Shown: piece after piece, positions 15,021 through 23,097 of the stretch
Numbering within the stretch: the first letter of the stretch is position 1
How the letters are laid out: every line of letters begins with the position of its first letter
Assembly: GCA_903825895.1 (NCBI GenBank)
Contig: CAIKCI010000032.1
Location: forward strand, 1-64,000
From: an uncultured Actinomycetes bacterium
Lineage (GTDB): Bacteria > Actinomycetota > Acidimicrobiia > Acidimicrobiales > RAAP-2
Length of the DNA: 64,000 nt
Reading direction: 5' to 3'
Notes under the pieces: generated by a model
The model's database searches: none
Told to the model about the DNA's origin: nothing
What the model saw: the letters and a program-made list of their open reading frames with translations, nothing else
Translations under genes and position numbers: made by a program

Positions 15021-15932
15021 ATGCCACTCGCGGCGGATCGCCGTCGCTTCCTTCTTTGGAAGTCCCTCGGTACGGTGCTTCAGTACCTTCCGGTGCAGTT
15101 TGCCGTCCGTGTCGCGCAGATCGCTGGTTGGTTAGTGGCGCTGAGAGCGACGCCGACGCGAAGCGTGGCGGAGGACAATCTGCGCACCATTCTCGAGTCC
15201 GATTCTGACGCAGCTATCGATGAAAAAGTGCTGCGCAGATGGGTTCGGCGCTACTACGCCAGCTATGCCCGCTATTGGGCTGAAGGTGCCACCCTTCCGG
15301 CAATGGACGCAGGAACAGCTCACGGACGGATCATGTTCGTGGAAGGTGAGGAGATCATCCGTGCCGCCGTAGCCAAAGGCAAGGGCGTGATTGTGGCCCT
15401 GCCCCATATAGGAAGTTGGGAATGGGGAGGTGCACTCGTGGCCCGCCTCGGGTTCCCGATGACGGCGGTTGCTGAAGAACTTGAGCCTCCAGAATTATTT
15501 CAATGGTTCGTTGATCAGCGCCAGGCCGTCGGTCTGATCATCGAACCCCTTGATCACAACGCAGCGAAGCGCATTAGTCAGACCTTACGGGCCGGGGGAC
15601 TAGTGGGCCTTTTGTGTGACCGAGACATCGTGGGCGACGGGATTACTGCTGATCTTCTGGGACGTTCGACATCGATTCCTGCCGGGCCGGCCATGTTGGC
15701 GCTCCGAACAGACGCAGAATTGATCGCGGGGGTTGTGTACTCAGGTCCTGGGAACCAACACTGCGTTCACATCGTGGGACCCATCGATACTGAGCGCCAG
15801 GCCAATCTCCGTAGCGACGTCACGCGCGTCACGCAGAATTTGGCCGACACCTTGAGCGATTTGATTCGGCGCACCCCTGAACAGTGGCACGTCTTTGTGC
15901 CAGCGTTCCGCGACACTGTGGGCAAGAAATGA
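15021..15932 (+). CDS. patA: LpxL/HtrB-type acyltransferase, probable PIM acyltransferase PatA
   Basis: 303 residues of the lysophospholipid acyltransferase family on the cytoplasmic face of the membrane. The catalytic HxxxxE is PHIGSWEW (about residue 128-135), followed by LLCDRDI and QWHVFVPAF near the end. At this operon position in mycobacteria PatA transfers palmitate to the mannose of PIM1/PIM2. The N-terminus has one hydrophobic stretch (about 20-42). It starts 10 nt after pgsA and overlaps pimA by 4 nt (ATGA). The precise acceptor is inferred from context. Confidence 0.83.
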   Translation: MPLAADRRRFLLWKSLGTVLQYLPVQFAVRVAQIAGWLVALRATPTRSVAEDNLRTILESDSDAAIDEKVLRRWVRRYYASYARYWAEGATLPAMDAGTAHGRIMFVEGEEIIRAAVAKGKGVIVALPHIGSWEWGGALVARLGFPMTAVAEELEPPELFQWFVDQRQAVGLIIEPLDHNAAKRISQTLRAGGLVGLLCDRDIVGDGITADLLGRSTSIPAGPAMLALRTDAELIAGVVYSGPGNQHCVHIVGPIDTERQANLRSDVTRVTQNLADTLSDLIRRTPEQWHVFVPAFRDTVGKK

Positions 15933-17026
15933 TCCGTTCGGTGGCGATGGTGTCGCCTTATGACCTGTCGTCCCCTGGAGGGGTTCAAGAACAAGTGATG
16001 GGTCTCGCAGACGAGATGGGTACACGCGGATGGAGTGTCACTGTGGGAGCCCCAGGACCGAGTGAACCGTGGGTTGATAAGAGTTGGCAACACCGGTCAC
16101 TAGGTCGGTCTCGCCGCATTAGCGCAAACGGTTCGGTGGCGCCGATTGGATTGAACGTCCCGGCAGCGAATGCATTCGCAAAGTTCTGCGACGCCGAGAA
16201 TATTGACGTGGTCCATATCCATGAACCGTTAGCGCCCATGGCGAGTTGGGCGCTTCTGCGTCGCAACGACATCCCTGTTGTGGCGACCTTTCATCGGTCG
16301 GGTGTCGATGTTCTCGCGAGCGCAGGCGGACTGATATTGGGCCGTTACCTCAAGCGCATTGCTGCGAGTGCAGCGGTGTCTGAGGCCGCTGCTCGCACGG
16401 CTCGAGATACCGTTGGTTTACGCCCAGAAATTCTCTGGAATGGTCTCGACCTTCACCTCTTTGACGGGATTGAGCCATGGCCGACGAGCGGTCCAACCAT
16501 TCTTTTCCTTGGCCGAGATGAACCTCGTAAAGGTCGCAAGGTGCTGTTGGAGGCGGCGCGCCACCTTGACTCCTCGATCACGCTGTGGGTAACCGGTGTG
16601 AGCGACGGTGAGGCGGAGCGGCCTGGAGCGAAAGTGGAGTTCCTTGGTCAGATCAGCAATGAGGAGAAACGTCGTCGCTTGCTTGGCGCACAGGTCTTCT
16701 GTGCACCCTCACTTGGTGGCGAATCCTTTGGTCTTGTCTTGGCCGAAGGATTGTTGAGCGGCTCGATCGTGGTGGCGTCGGATATCGATGGCTATCGTCA
16801 AGTTCTCGGCGATCTCGGCGTCTTGGTGACCCCGGGCGATGTCGGTGCCTTGAGTGGGGCCCTGGCAAGAGCGTGCTCTCAAGGGCCACGTGAGGGGAAA
16901 CAGCGGGTCGCTGAGTTCTTGTCGGCCTATTCTCTCGAGTCCTTAGCGCAACGTTATGAATCGCTCTACCTTTCGCTCTTGGATGAGAAGCCGAGTGGGC
17001 ACGGAGTAGCCTTTGGTTATGGCTGA
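15929..17026 (+). CDS. pimA: GT4 glycosyltransferase, probable phosphatidylinositol mannosyltransferase PimA
   Basis: 365 residues, GT-B fold. The N-terminus MIRSVAMVSPYDLSSPGGVQEQV carries the GGVQ loop seen in PimA, and GGESFGLVLAEGL is the EX7E-type donor motif near residue 265. In the known pathway it adds the first mannose from GDP-mannose to phosphatidylinositol on the inner leaflet. Start 15929 overlaps the acyltransferase stop (ATGA); a longer frame from 15884 would run through that gene. With pgsA and patA it makes a complete early PIM pathway segment. Confidence 0.86.
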   Translation: MIRSVAMVSPYDLSSPGGVQEQVMGLADEMGTRGWSVTVGAPGPSEPWVDKSWQHRSLGRSRRISANGSVAPIGLNVPAANAFAKFCDAENIDVVHIHEPLAPMASWALLRRNDIPVVATFHRSGVDVLASAGGLILGRYLKRIAASAAVSEAAARTARDTVGLRPEILWNGLDLHLFDGIEPWPTSGPTILFLGRDEPRKGRKVLLEAARHLDSSITLWVTGVSDGEAERPGAKVEFLGQISNEEKRRRLLGAQVFCAPSLGGESFGLVLAEGLLSGSIVVASDIDGYRQVLGDLGVLVTPGDVGALSGALARACSQGPREGKQRVAEFLSAYSLESLAQRYESLYLSLLDEKPSGHGVAFGYG

Positions 17027-18041
17027 AGCAAACGACGCCCAACCCTCGCGCTCACAACCTCCGAAGAATCGGTCGAATCAGAACCGGAATCGCTCAGGAT
17101 CAAATCAGAATCGCAACCGTAATCGGTCGAATCAGAATCGCAATCGTTCAAACCAACAACGCAATGGTGGGCAACGCCAAGGCCAAGGGCAACGTGCGTC
17201 AAACAGAGAACGCGTCGTGGCTGCAGCAGTGGTCGTCGACAACAGCGAAGTTCTCAAAAAGATTGCCACCGACCGACTCAATGCTGAGCGGTGGATTTGG
17301 AAGGCCAGTGGGTCGGTGGGCGCCATCGTGGGCGTCATCGTGTTTGGTTTGACCTTTTGGATCAACCTCGCTGGTGCAATCCTCCTTGCTGTCCTCACCG
17401 CCGTAGCTGTGATGCTGTTATTCAAGAAGACGGCTCCTCTTACGATCGAGAACAATATCGGTGCAGCATCATTGGACGAGGGCATGCTGCCGAGAGTGGA
17501 CGCCATCATCTCCGGCCTCTGTGCCTCAATGGGCGTCGAGACGCCGCGCCTTGCGGTGCTGGACGATCCGATTCCCAACGGCTGTGCCTATACGAGCAAA
17601 ATGGGACCGACCGTAGTCTTTACCTCTGGTTTGATCCAGACGATGAGTGTGCTCGAGCTTGAAGCTGTCTTCGCCCACCTGTTGGCGCATGTCCGTTCTG
17701 GTTCGGTTTCTCGAGGTACCGCTGGAGCGGGAATGAGTTTGCTTTTGGGCCCCATTGGTCGACGTGGGGCCACGTCACACCGATGGATTGGTGAGGGAAG
17801 CCTCTATCGAGCGGACGAACTGGCGGTCTCGACGACCCGTTATCCCGTGAGTTTGGCAGCAGCGCTGGCCAAGATGGAGCAAGGTCCCTTGGCCAGGCCT
17901 GACTCGTTCTTCGCTTCTCGCCAGTACGACACTATTCGGTGGCTTTTTGTGGACCCTTCGGTAGCGCGACGGGCCCGCAGTGAAGAGATAGCGAATTTGG
18001 ATGCCACGAGTCTGCGCCGACAAGTGCTGGAAGAGCGGTAG
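17019..18041 (+). CDS. Degenerate M48 (HtpX-like) membrane protein with Asn/Arg-rich N-terminus, probable pseudoprotease
   Basis: 340 residues. Residues ~15-60 are low-complexity repeats of N, R, Q and S, followed by two membrane helices (about 95-135) and a domain with the shape of M48 peptidases (VETPRLAVLDDPIPNGCAYT, VVFTSGLI, LELEAVFAHLLAHVRSG). The zinc motif HExxH reads HLLAH (His220, His224; nt 17676-17690), so the catalytic Glu is Leu. The usual E-x-x-A-D third ligand reads LYRAD. Both losses argue against proteolysis. ATG 17019 overlaps pimA by 8 nt, so it belongs to the PIM operon, where mycobacteria have an unrelated gene. Function unknown. Confidence 0.75.
   Translation: MAEANDAQPSRSQPPKNRSNQNRNRSGSNQNRNRNRSNQNRNRSNQQRNGGQRQGQGQRASNRERVVAAAVVVDNSEVLKKIATDRLNAERWIWKASGSVGAIVGVIVFGLTFWINLAGAILLAVLTAVAVMLLFKKTAPLTIENNIGAASLDEGMLPRVDAIISGLCASMGVETPRLAVLDDPIPNGCAYTSKMGPTVVFTSGLIQTMSVLELEAVFAHLLAHVRSGSVSRGTAGAGMSLLLGPIGRRGATSHRWIGEGSLYRADELAVSTTRYPVSLAAALAKMEQGPLARPDSFFASRQYDTIRWLFVDPSVARRARSEEIANLDATSLRRQVLEER
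17070..17160 (+). repeat. coding low-complexity repeat (N-Q-N-R-N-R-S units)
   Basis: Imperfect copies of an AATCAGAA-CGNAATCG-like unit encode SNQNRNR repeats at the N-terminus of the M48-like protein. Slippage could change its length between strains. Confidence 0.6.
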
Positions 18042-18064
18042 TACGAACAAGTCGTCGGAGTTAG

Positions 18065-18070
18065 TAAGAT
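18065..18070 (+). promoter_or_regulatory. -10 box (TAAGAT), leaderless promoter of pdxST
   Basis: TAAGAT, 6 nt (AAGAGC), then the ATG of pdxS. There is no Shine-Dalgarno sequence and no room for a riboswitch. Confidence 0.6.
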
Positions 18071-18076
18071 AAGAGC

Positions 18077-18976
18077 ATGGCTACGACCCCTGACTCAAAC
18101 CACACAACAGGCACCTTCCGCGTGAAGCGAGGCCTTGCAGACATGCTCCGAGGCGGGGTGATTATGGATGTCGTCGACGTTGCACAAGCCAAGATCGCAG
18201 AAGAGTCCGGCGCCGTTGCGGTCATGGCTCTGGAAAGGGTGCCTTCGGATATTCGTCGTGATGGTGGCGTAGCAAGAATGAGTGATCCGGAGATGATCCA
18301 GGAAATTCAAGCCGCGGTCACTATTCCAGTGATGGCAAAGGCTCGCATTGGTCACTTCGCCGAAGCACAGATCCTCGCGTCGCTTGATGTTGATTACATC
18401 GATGAAAGCGAAGTCTTAACTCCCGCAGATGAAGCGAACCATATCGACAAGTGGGACTTTGAGATTCCTTTCGTTTGTGGAGCCACCAACCTCGGTGAGG
18501 CGCTGCGCCGCATCGGGGAGGGCGCTGCCCTGATTCGGTCAAAGGGTGAGGCGGGTACCGGCAACATCGTTGAGGCCGTGCGCCATCTCCGTTCGATCAG
18601 CGGAGATATTCGCCGTTTGCAACTCGCTGATTCATCAGAAGTCTTCACCATTGCAAAAAACCTTTCAGCCCCCCTTGATCTCGTCCAAAGTGTCGCCGAA
18701 ACCGGCGCCTTGCCGGTTCCGCTGTTCTGCGCCGGTGGCATCGCCACCCCAGCGGACGCGTCCTTGGTGATGCAACTTGGAGCAGAGTCGGTGTTTGTCG
18801 GTTCGGGAATCTTCAAGAGCTCGGATCCTGCTTCTCGTGCTCGGGCAATCGTCGAAGCCACGACCCACTACACCGATGCCGCCATCGTGGCCAAGGTCTC
18901 ACGTGGTCTTGGTGAAGCGATGTCCGGTCAAGAGATCGCCGGACTTGAAACTCGCATGGCCGACCGCGGCTGGTAG
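18077..18976 (+). CDS. pdxS: Pyridoxal 5'-phosphate synthase, PdxS lyase subunit
   Basis: 299 residues, highly conserved TIM barrel that builds PLP from ribose 5-phosphate, glyceraldehyde 3-phosphate and ammonia supplied by PdxT. Recognisable stretches are [31 protein letters not shown]-type sequence (about residues 25-55), [15 protein letters not shown] with the catalytic Lys, and [12 protein letters not shown]. Forms a dodecameric core with twelve PdxT. pdxT follows after 2 nt. The ATG is 6 nt behind a -10 box, so its mRNA is predicted to be leaderless. Confidence 0.98.
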   Translation: MATTPDSNHTTGTFRVKRGLADMLRGGVIMDVVDVAQAKIAEESGAVAVMALERVPSDIRRDGGVARMSDPEMIQEIQAAVTIPVMAKARIGHFAEAQILASLDVDYIDESEVLTPADEANHIDKWDFEIPFVCGATNLGEALRRIGEGAALIRSKGEAGTGNIVEAVRHLRSISGDIRRLQLADSSEVFTIAKNLSAPLDLVQSVAETGALPVPLFCAGGIATPADASLVMQLGAESVFVGSGIFKSSDPASRARAIVEATTHYTDAAIVAKVSRGLGEAMSGQEIAGLETRMADRGW

Positions 18977-18978
18977 CG

Positions 18979-19566
18979 ATGCGTGTGGGAGTACTCGCCC
19001 TGCAGGGCGACGTACGAGAGCATGTCGCTCTCTTCGACAGCCTTGGAGTTGAGAGTATTCGAATTCGTCGTCACGAGGACCTTGGCGGCATTGATGCGCT
19101 CGTTCTTCCTGGAGGTGAATCGACCACGATCTCTCTGCTGTTGGCTTCTTCGGGCATTCGACCTGCAGTGGAGCAATGGGTTCGCGAGGATCGCCCAACA
19201 TTAGGCACCTGTGCTGGACTGGTGCTCTTAGCTGACTCGATCAGCGACGGTCGGGCTGATCAGACAGGTATCGGCGGACTCGCCATCAGCGTGGCACGCA
19301 ACGGCTACGGACGACAAAAATTCTCCTTTGAGGCTGAAGTAGAGAGTGAAATTGATGAGGTGCCATTCCACGGCATCTTCATTCGAGCTCCGAAGATCAT
19401 GGATGTCGGTAACGAGGCAACGGTGCTCGCCCGGCTGAACGGCGAACCCGTTGCCGTCCAGCAAGGGTCGATTATTGGCTGCGCATTTCATCCAGAACTC
19501 GCTGGTGACGGTCGACTCCATGAACGTTTACTGTCGATGGTGGAGTCAAGAACCAAGGCTCTGTAG
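18979..19566 (+). CDS. pdxT: Pyridoxal 5'-phosphate synthase, PdxT glutaminase subunit
   Basis: 195 residues, class I glutamine amidotransferase that releases ammonia for PdxS. Visible motifs: LALQGDVREHV at the start, LPGGEST (about 36-42), the nucleophilic Cys in GTCAGLVLL (about residue 76) and the His/Glu pair in CAFHPEL (about 170). Two bases separate it from pdxS, so the two subunits are translated from one mRNA. Normal length for the family. Confidence 0.97.
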   Translation: MRVGVLALQGDVREHVALFDSLGVESIRIRRHEDLGGIDALVLPGGESTTISLLLASSGIRPAVEQWVREDRPTLGTCAGLVLLADSISDGRADQTGIGGLAISVARNGYGRQKFSFEAEVESEIDEVPFHGIFIRAPKIMDVGNEATVLARLNGEPVAVQQGSIIGCAFHPELAGDGRLHERLLSMVESRTKAL

Positions 19567-19616
19567 GATCTGAACGAGGTTGCGCTCGTCGTAAGGCGGA
19601 AGCAGGAGGGAGATTC

Positions 19617-20366
19617 ATGTCGGGTCACTCAAAGTGGGCAACGACCAAGCACAAAAAGGGCGCCAAGGACCAGGCACGTGCCAAACAGTTCGCCAAGTTA
19701 ATTCGGCAAGTCGAAGTCGCAGCTCGTGAGGGAGGCGGCGATATCAACGCCAACGCATCGTTGAGAACCATGTACACCAAGGCACGAGATGCTTCGGTTC
19801 CGCTTGACACCATCGAGCGAGCGATTAAACGAGGTACTGGGGAGCTCGAAGGAGTTCGCTATGAGGCGGTGAGTTACGAGGGCTACGCACCATCAGGTGT
19901 TGCGGTCATCGTTGAGACCTTGACCGACAACCGGAATAGAACCGGCGCCGACATTCGTAATATTTTCTCGAAGGGTGGAGGCTCAATGGCGGAGCCGGGA
20001 GCCGTCAGTTGGCAGTTTGAGCGTAGGGGAGTGTTGCTGTTCCCCAAAACATTCGACGAGGAGCAACTTCTTGAAGCGGCCCTCGAAGCAGGAGCCGACA
20101 ATCTTGTCGAAGATGGAGATCACTGGAAGGTGACCTGCGCACCGAGCGACGTTGGGGGAATCAAGGACTCGCTCGAACAGGCGGGACTCGTGGCTGACTC
20201 GGCCGAGCCTTCCCTTGAGCCAACACAAGTGGTGGCTGTTGGCGATGAGGGTGATGCCCATAAGGTTCTCAGGCTCCTTGACGCGCTCGATGACCTTGAT
20301 GACACCCAAGGGGTTCATGCCAATTACGACATTCCAGAGGCGTTTTTGGTGGCGTTTGAGGGCTGA
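19617..20366 (+). CDS. yebC: YebC/PmpR family protein (TACO1-like)
   Basis: 249 residues with the family start MSGHSKWATTKHKKGAKDQ and the central NRTGADIRNIFSKGGGSM segment. Family members are described as DNA-binding regulators and, more recently, as ribosome-associated factors easing translation of proline-rich stretches; the role here is not settled by sequence. AGGAGGGA stands directly upstream of the ATG, one of the strongest Shine-Dalgarno sequences in the window. Lies between pdxT and ruvC as in mycobacteria. Confidence 0.95.
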   Translation: MSGHSKWATTKHKKGAKDQARAKQFAKLIRQVEVAAREGGGDINANASLRTMYTKARDASVPLDTIERAIKRGTGELEGVRYEAVSYEGYAPSGVAVIVETLTDNRNRTGADIRNIFSKGGGSMAEPGAVSWQFERRGVLLFPKTFDEEQLLEAALEAGADNLVEDGDHWKVTCAPSDVGGIKDSLEQAGLVADSAEPSLEPTQVVAVGDEGDAHKVLRLLDALDDLDDTQGVHANYDIPEAFLVAFEG

Positions 20367-20432
20367 GATGCCCTTTGATCTGGGTTTTTAGGGTGACAGA
20401 GGAAAATCCACCAGAAGTCAGTCGTCCTTCAC

Positions 20433-20438
20433 TACAAT
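20433..20438 (+). promoter_or_regulatory. -10 box (TACAAT), leaderless promoter of ruvCAB
   Basis: TACAAT, 7 nt (CGAACGC), then the ATG of ruvC. No SOS (LexA) box is evident near it. Confidence 0.6.
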
Positions 20439-20445
20439 CGAACGC

Positions 20446-20955
20446 ATGTTCGTACTTGGCGTGGATCCCGGCCTCACGCGTTGTGGCTACGGAATCGTCA
20501 CCCGTTCGCCAGATGCCGCCATACCGTTTAAGGCTTGCTTGGCCGGTGTCATCGAGACTTCGCCTCGTGATGACCTCGCTGTTCGTCTTGGCCAGCTCGC
20601 CAGCGATATTGACTCGATTCTCGATGAGGAACACCCTGACGTCGTTGTGGTGGAGAAGATCTTCTTCCAAAATAACGTTCGCACCGCAATCTCCGTCGCC
20701 CAAGCATCCGGCGTCATCTTGGCGTCAGCGTCTCGGCGAGGAATCGCGGTGAGGCAGTACACACCCAACGAAGTCAAGAACGCCGTGGTGGGCCATGGTG
20801 GAGCAACCAAGATCCAGGTGCAAGATATGATTATGAACCTTTGTGGCCTTGATGAGATTCCAAAACCTCCTGACGTAGCTGACGCGCTGGCTTTGGCAAT
20901 TTGCTCGCTAACAAGCGCGCGCCTCGATGCGGCGATTGCGGCGGTGAAGTCGTGA
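20446..20955 (+). CDS. ruvC: Holliday junction resolvase RuvC
   Basis: 169-residue endonuclease that cuts Holliday junctions in the RuvABC resolvasome. Acidic active-site residues are in LGVDPGLTRCGYG (Asp7), VVVEKIFF (Glu, about 69) and DVADALALAIC near residue 145. Predicted leaderless ATG start. The stop overlaps the ruvA GTG (GTGA), so ruvC, ruvA and ruvB are coupled. Confidence 0.97.
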   Translation: MFVLGVDPGLTRCGYGIVTRSPDAAIPFKACLAGVIETSPRDDLAVRLGQLASDIDSILDEEHPDVVVVEKIFFQNNVRTAISVAQASGVILASASRRGIAVRQYTPNEVKNAVVGHGGATKIQVQDMIMNLCGLDEIPKPPDVADALALAICSLTSARLDAAIAAVKS

Positions 20956-21545
20956 TTGGGATGTTGCGCGGCACTGTTGTCTCGTCGACGCCGCAGGGCA
21001 TTGTGCTCGACGTGAATGGGGTGGGATATCGACTTCTCGGTGGAGCAGGGTCGGTGGCGACGTGGACGGCAAGCTCGGGCGAAGTGACTGTTTCCGTGCA
21101 CACGCATGTCCGTGATGACGCCATTATTCTTTACGGCTTTATGAATGACGCCGAGCGTGAAGTATTCGAAATTCTGCTGGGGACCCATGGGGTTGGCCCA
21201 TCACTTGCCCTGGCGATTCTTGGCACCTTGGGCGCGGCCGGCGTGGTGGTCGCCGTGCAGAACGGTGATGGAGCAGCCTTTGAAACAGTCTCGGGCGTAG
21301 GGAAGAAGACTGCAGCTCGACTGGTCCTGGAACTTCAAGATTCCCTTTCATCCCACGCACTTGGCGATGAACTTGACTCGGCTGCAGCGACGAAGAGCCA
21401 AGAGGATCGCTCGGATATTGGTGCGGCCCTGGCAGAACTTGGGTACTCATCAGAAGAGATCCGGCTCGCCACCGCCAATCTCGACGGGAGCGAATCCGTC
21501 GAAGATGCGCTACGACTTGCTCTGCGACAGTTGAGTCGGCGATGA
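20952..21545 (+). CDS. ruvA: Holliday junction branch migration protein RuvA
   Basis: 197 residues. Tetrameric junction-binding subunit. [28 protein letters not shown] is the typical N-terminal OB fold; two HhH motifs follow ([16 protein letters not shown] and [16 protein letters not shown]), and the C-terminal domain III (about 150-197) contacts RuvB. The GTG at 20952, overlapping the ruvC stop, gives the canonical start; an upstream start in the same frame would add residues not found in the family. Confidence 0.96.
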   Translation: MIGMLRGTVVSSTPQGIVLDVNGVGYRLLGGAGSVATWTASSGEVTVSVHTHVRDDAIILYGFMNDAEREVFEILLGTHGVGPSLALAILGTLGAAGVVVAVQNGDGAAFETVSGVGKKTAARLVLELQDSLSSHALGDELDSAAATKSQEDRSDIGAALAELGYSSEEIRLATANLDGSESVEDALRLALRQLSRR

Positions 21546-22591
21546 GTCCTCGTAAAGACACTGTGGTGAATGACAACAGTGACGACCCTGTCTTAGCGCC
21601 GGAGCCTCTCAACGTCGAAGAGCGGGACGACGCATCTCTTCGCCCTCGATCTCTTCAAGAATTCGTCGGGCAACCCGAACTTCTTGACCATTTGAGTATC
21701 GTCCTCGAAGCAGCGCGTCAGCGCGGCCAGGCCGTCGACCATCTCTTATTCGCAGGTCCCCCTGGCCTCGGAAAAACATCGCTGGCCGGAATTGTGGCCA
21801 CCGAGCTCGGAGTGGGATTTCGAGTGACATCTGGGCCGGTGTTGGCGAGACCAGGTGACTTGGCTGCACTGTTGACGGATTTAAACGAGCACGACGTGTT
21901 GTTCATCGATGAGATTCATCGTCTTCCGCGACTCGTTGAAGAGGTTCTGTATCCAGCAATGGAGGACGGAAAGCTTGACATCGTTATCGGGAAAGGTCCG
22001 AGTGCGCGTGCAATTCGTCTGGATCTGCCTCGTTTCACTCTCGTGGGTGCCACCACCCGTATTGGATTGGTGGCGAGTCCCCTGCGAGATCGCTTTGGTT
22101 TCGTGGGTCGCGTTGAGCTGTATGCCCCTGAGGAACTCAAGGAGATTGTCTTGCGATCGGCAACACTGCTCGATGTCATGATCGATGAAGGTGGTGCCGA
22201 ACGGATCGCCGGAAGGTCTCGAGGCACCCCTCGAATAGCAAATAGGCTGCTGAGGCGAGTAAGGGACTTTGTTCAGGTCCGAGGCGACGGAACGATCACT
22301 GTGCAAGCAGCCGATCAGGGCTTGGCGTTATTCGGCGTTGATGATAGAGGTCTGGACAAAGTGGATCGGATGATTTTGGAGATTCTTTGCGTCCGCTTTG
22401 GTGGGCACCCTGTGGGCTTGACCACGCTGGCCCAGTCGGTCGGCGAAGAGCCAGGGACCATCGAAGACGCCTATGAGCCTTACTTGGTGCAGCAGGGATT
22501 TATCCGAAGGACTCCCCGTGGTCGTATTGGCACAGAGCAGGCCCTGGCCCACCTGGGGCTTGCTCAAACACTCCCAAACCTTGAGAACTAA
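21542..22591 (+). CDS. ruvB: Holliday junction branch migration ATPase RuvB
   Basis: 349 residues, AAA+ motor of branch migration. [11 protein letters not shown] precedes Walker [11 protein letters not shown], Walker B FIDEIHRL, sensor 1 GATTRIGLV with the arginine finger nearby, and a C-terminal winged helix ([16 protein letters not shown]). ATG overlaps ruvA (ATGA). Last gene of ruvCAB; the following 83 bp contain the promoter of yajC. Confidence 0.98.
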   Translation: MSPRKDTVVNDNSDDPVLAPEPLNVEERDDASLRPRSLQEFVGQPELLDHLSIVLEAARQRGQAVDHLLFAGPPGLGKTSLAGIVATELGVGFRVTSGPVLARPGDLAALLTDLNEHDVLFIDEIHRLPRLVEEVLYPAMEDGKLDIVIGKGPSARAIRLDLPRFTLVGATTRIGLVASPLRDRFGFVGRVELYAPEELKEIVLRSATLLDVMIDEGGAERIAGRSRGTPRIANRLLRRVRDFVQVRGDGTITVQAADQGLALFGVDDRGLDKVDRMILEILCVRFGGHPVGLTTLAQSVGEEPGTIEDAYEPYLVQQGFIRRTPRGRIGTEQALAHLGLAQTLPNLEN

Positions 22592-22622
22592 GGCCGCATC
22601 AACCCACCGCTTCTTGCTCGGC

Positions 22623-22628
22623 TAGTCT
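22623..22628 (+). promoter_or_regulatory. probable -10 box (TAGTCT) for yajC-secDF
   Basis: TAGTCT predicts a start near 22635 and a leader of about 40 nt with GGAGAG 9 nt before the yajC ATG, one of the few units here with an ordinary leader. Confidence 0.4.
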
Positions 22629-22674
22629 CGGAACGCACCAGTACTTCCTTCCAGCATTCGGAGAGCCAAATCTC

Positions 22675-23097
22675 ATGACCTCATCAGACCTGTTTCTAGC
22701 GGCGGCGGCGAAATCATCGTCATCCTCCACCAGCTTGCTGTTTATCCTCTTGATTGTCTTTGGTGGGCTTTACTTCTTGGTGCTTCGTCCTCGTCAAAAG
22801 AAGGCACAAGCCAAAGCCCGGACCGGTAAATCATTCGAGATTGGCGACGAAGTTGTCACCATCGGTGGTGTCTTCGGGACGGTTGTCTCCGTGGACGATG
22901 AGAAAGTTGTCCTGGCCACCGGGTTCATGGAGGGTGACACGCCAGGATCTGGTCAAGCGCATCACCTCACGTTCCTCAAGCAGGCGATTGCGCGGAAAGT
23001 TGATCCGCCAGCAATCGACGCCACCACGACGGAGACACCTCAGGTGACCTCTGGCGATGAGGCCGACGGTGACGCCAAGGGGGACTCCTCGTCGTGA
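22675..23097 (+). CDS. yajC: Preprotein translocase accessory subunit YajC
   Basis: 140 residues. One membrane helix (about 21-39, LLFILLIVFGGLYFLVLRP) followed by RQKKAQAKA and the cytoplasmic GDEVVTIGGVFGTVVSVDDEKVVLATG motif conserved in YajC. The C-terminus is an acidic disordered tail. YajC joins SecDF in the holo-translocon. secD starts at the stop codon (GTGA overlap), making yajC-secD-secF one unit. Confidence 0.95.
   Translation: MTSSDLFLAAAAKSSSSSTSLLFILLIVFGGLYFLVLRPRQKKAQAKARTGKSFEIGDEVVTIGGVFGTVVSVDDEKVVLATGFMEGDTPGSGQAHHLTFLKQAIARKVDPPAIDATTTETPQVTSGDEADGDAKGDSSS

Noticed and set aside
18042-18076. Riboswitch or leader before pdxS
   Set aside because: Only 35 bp separate it from the upstream stop, and the -10 box lies 6 nt from the ATG, leaving no leader RNA.
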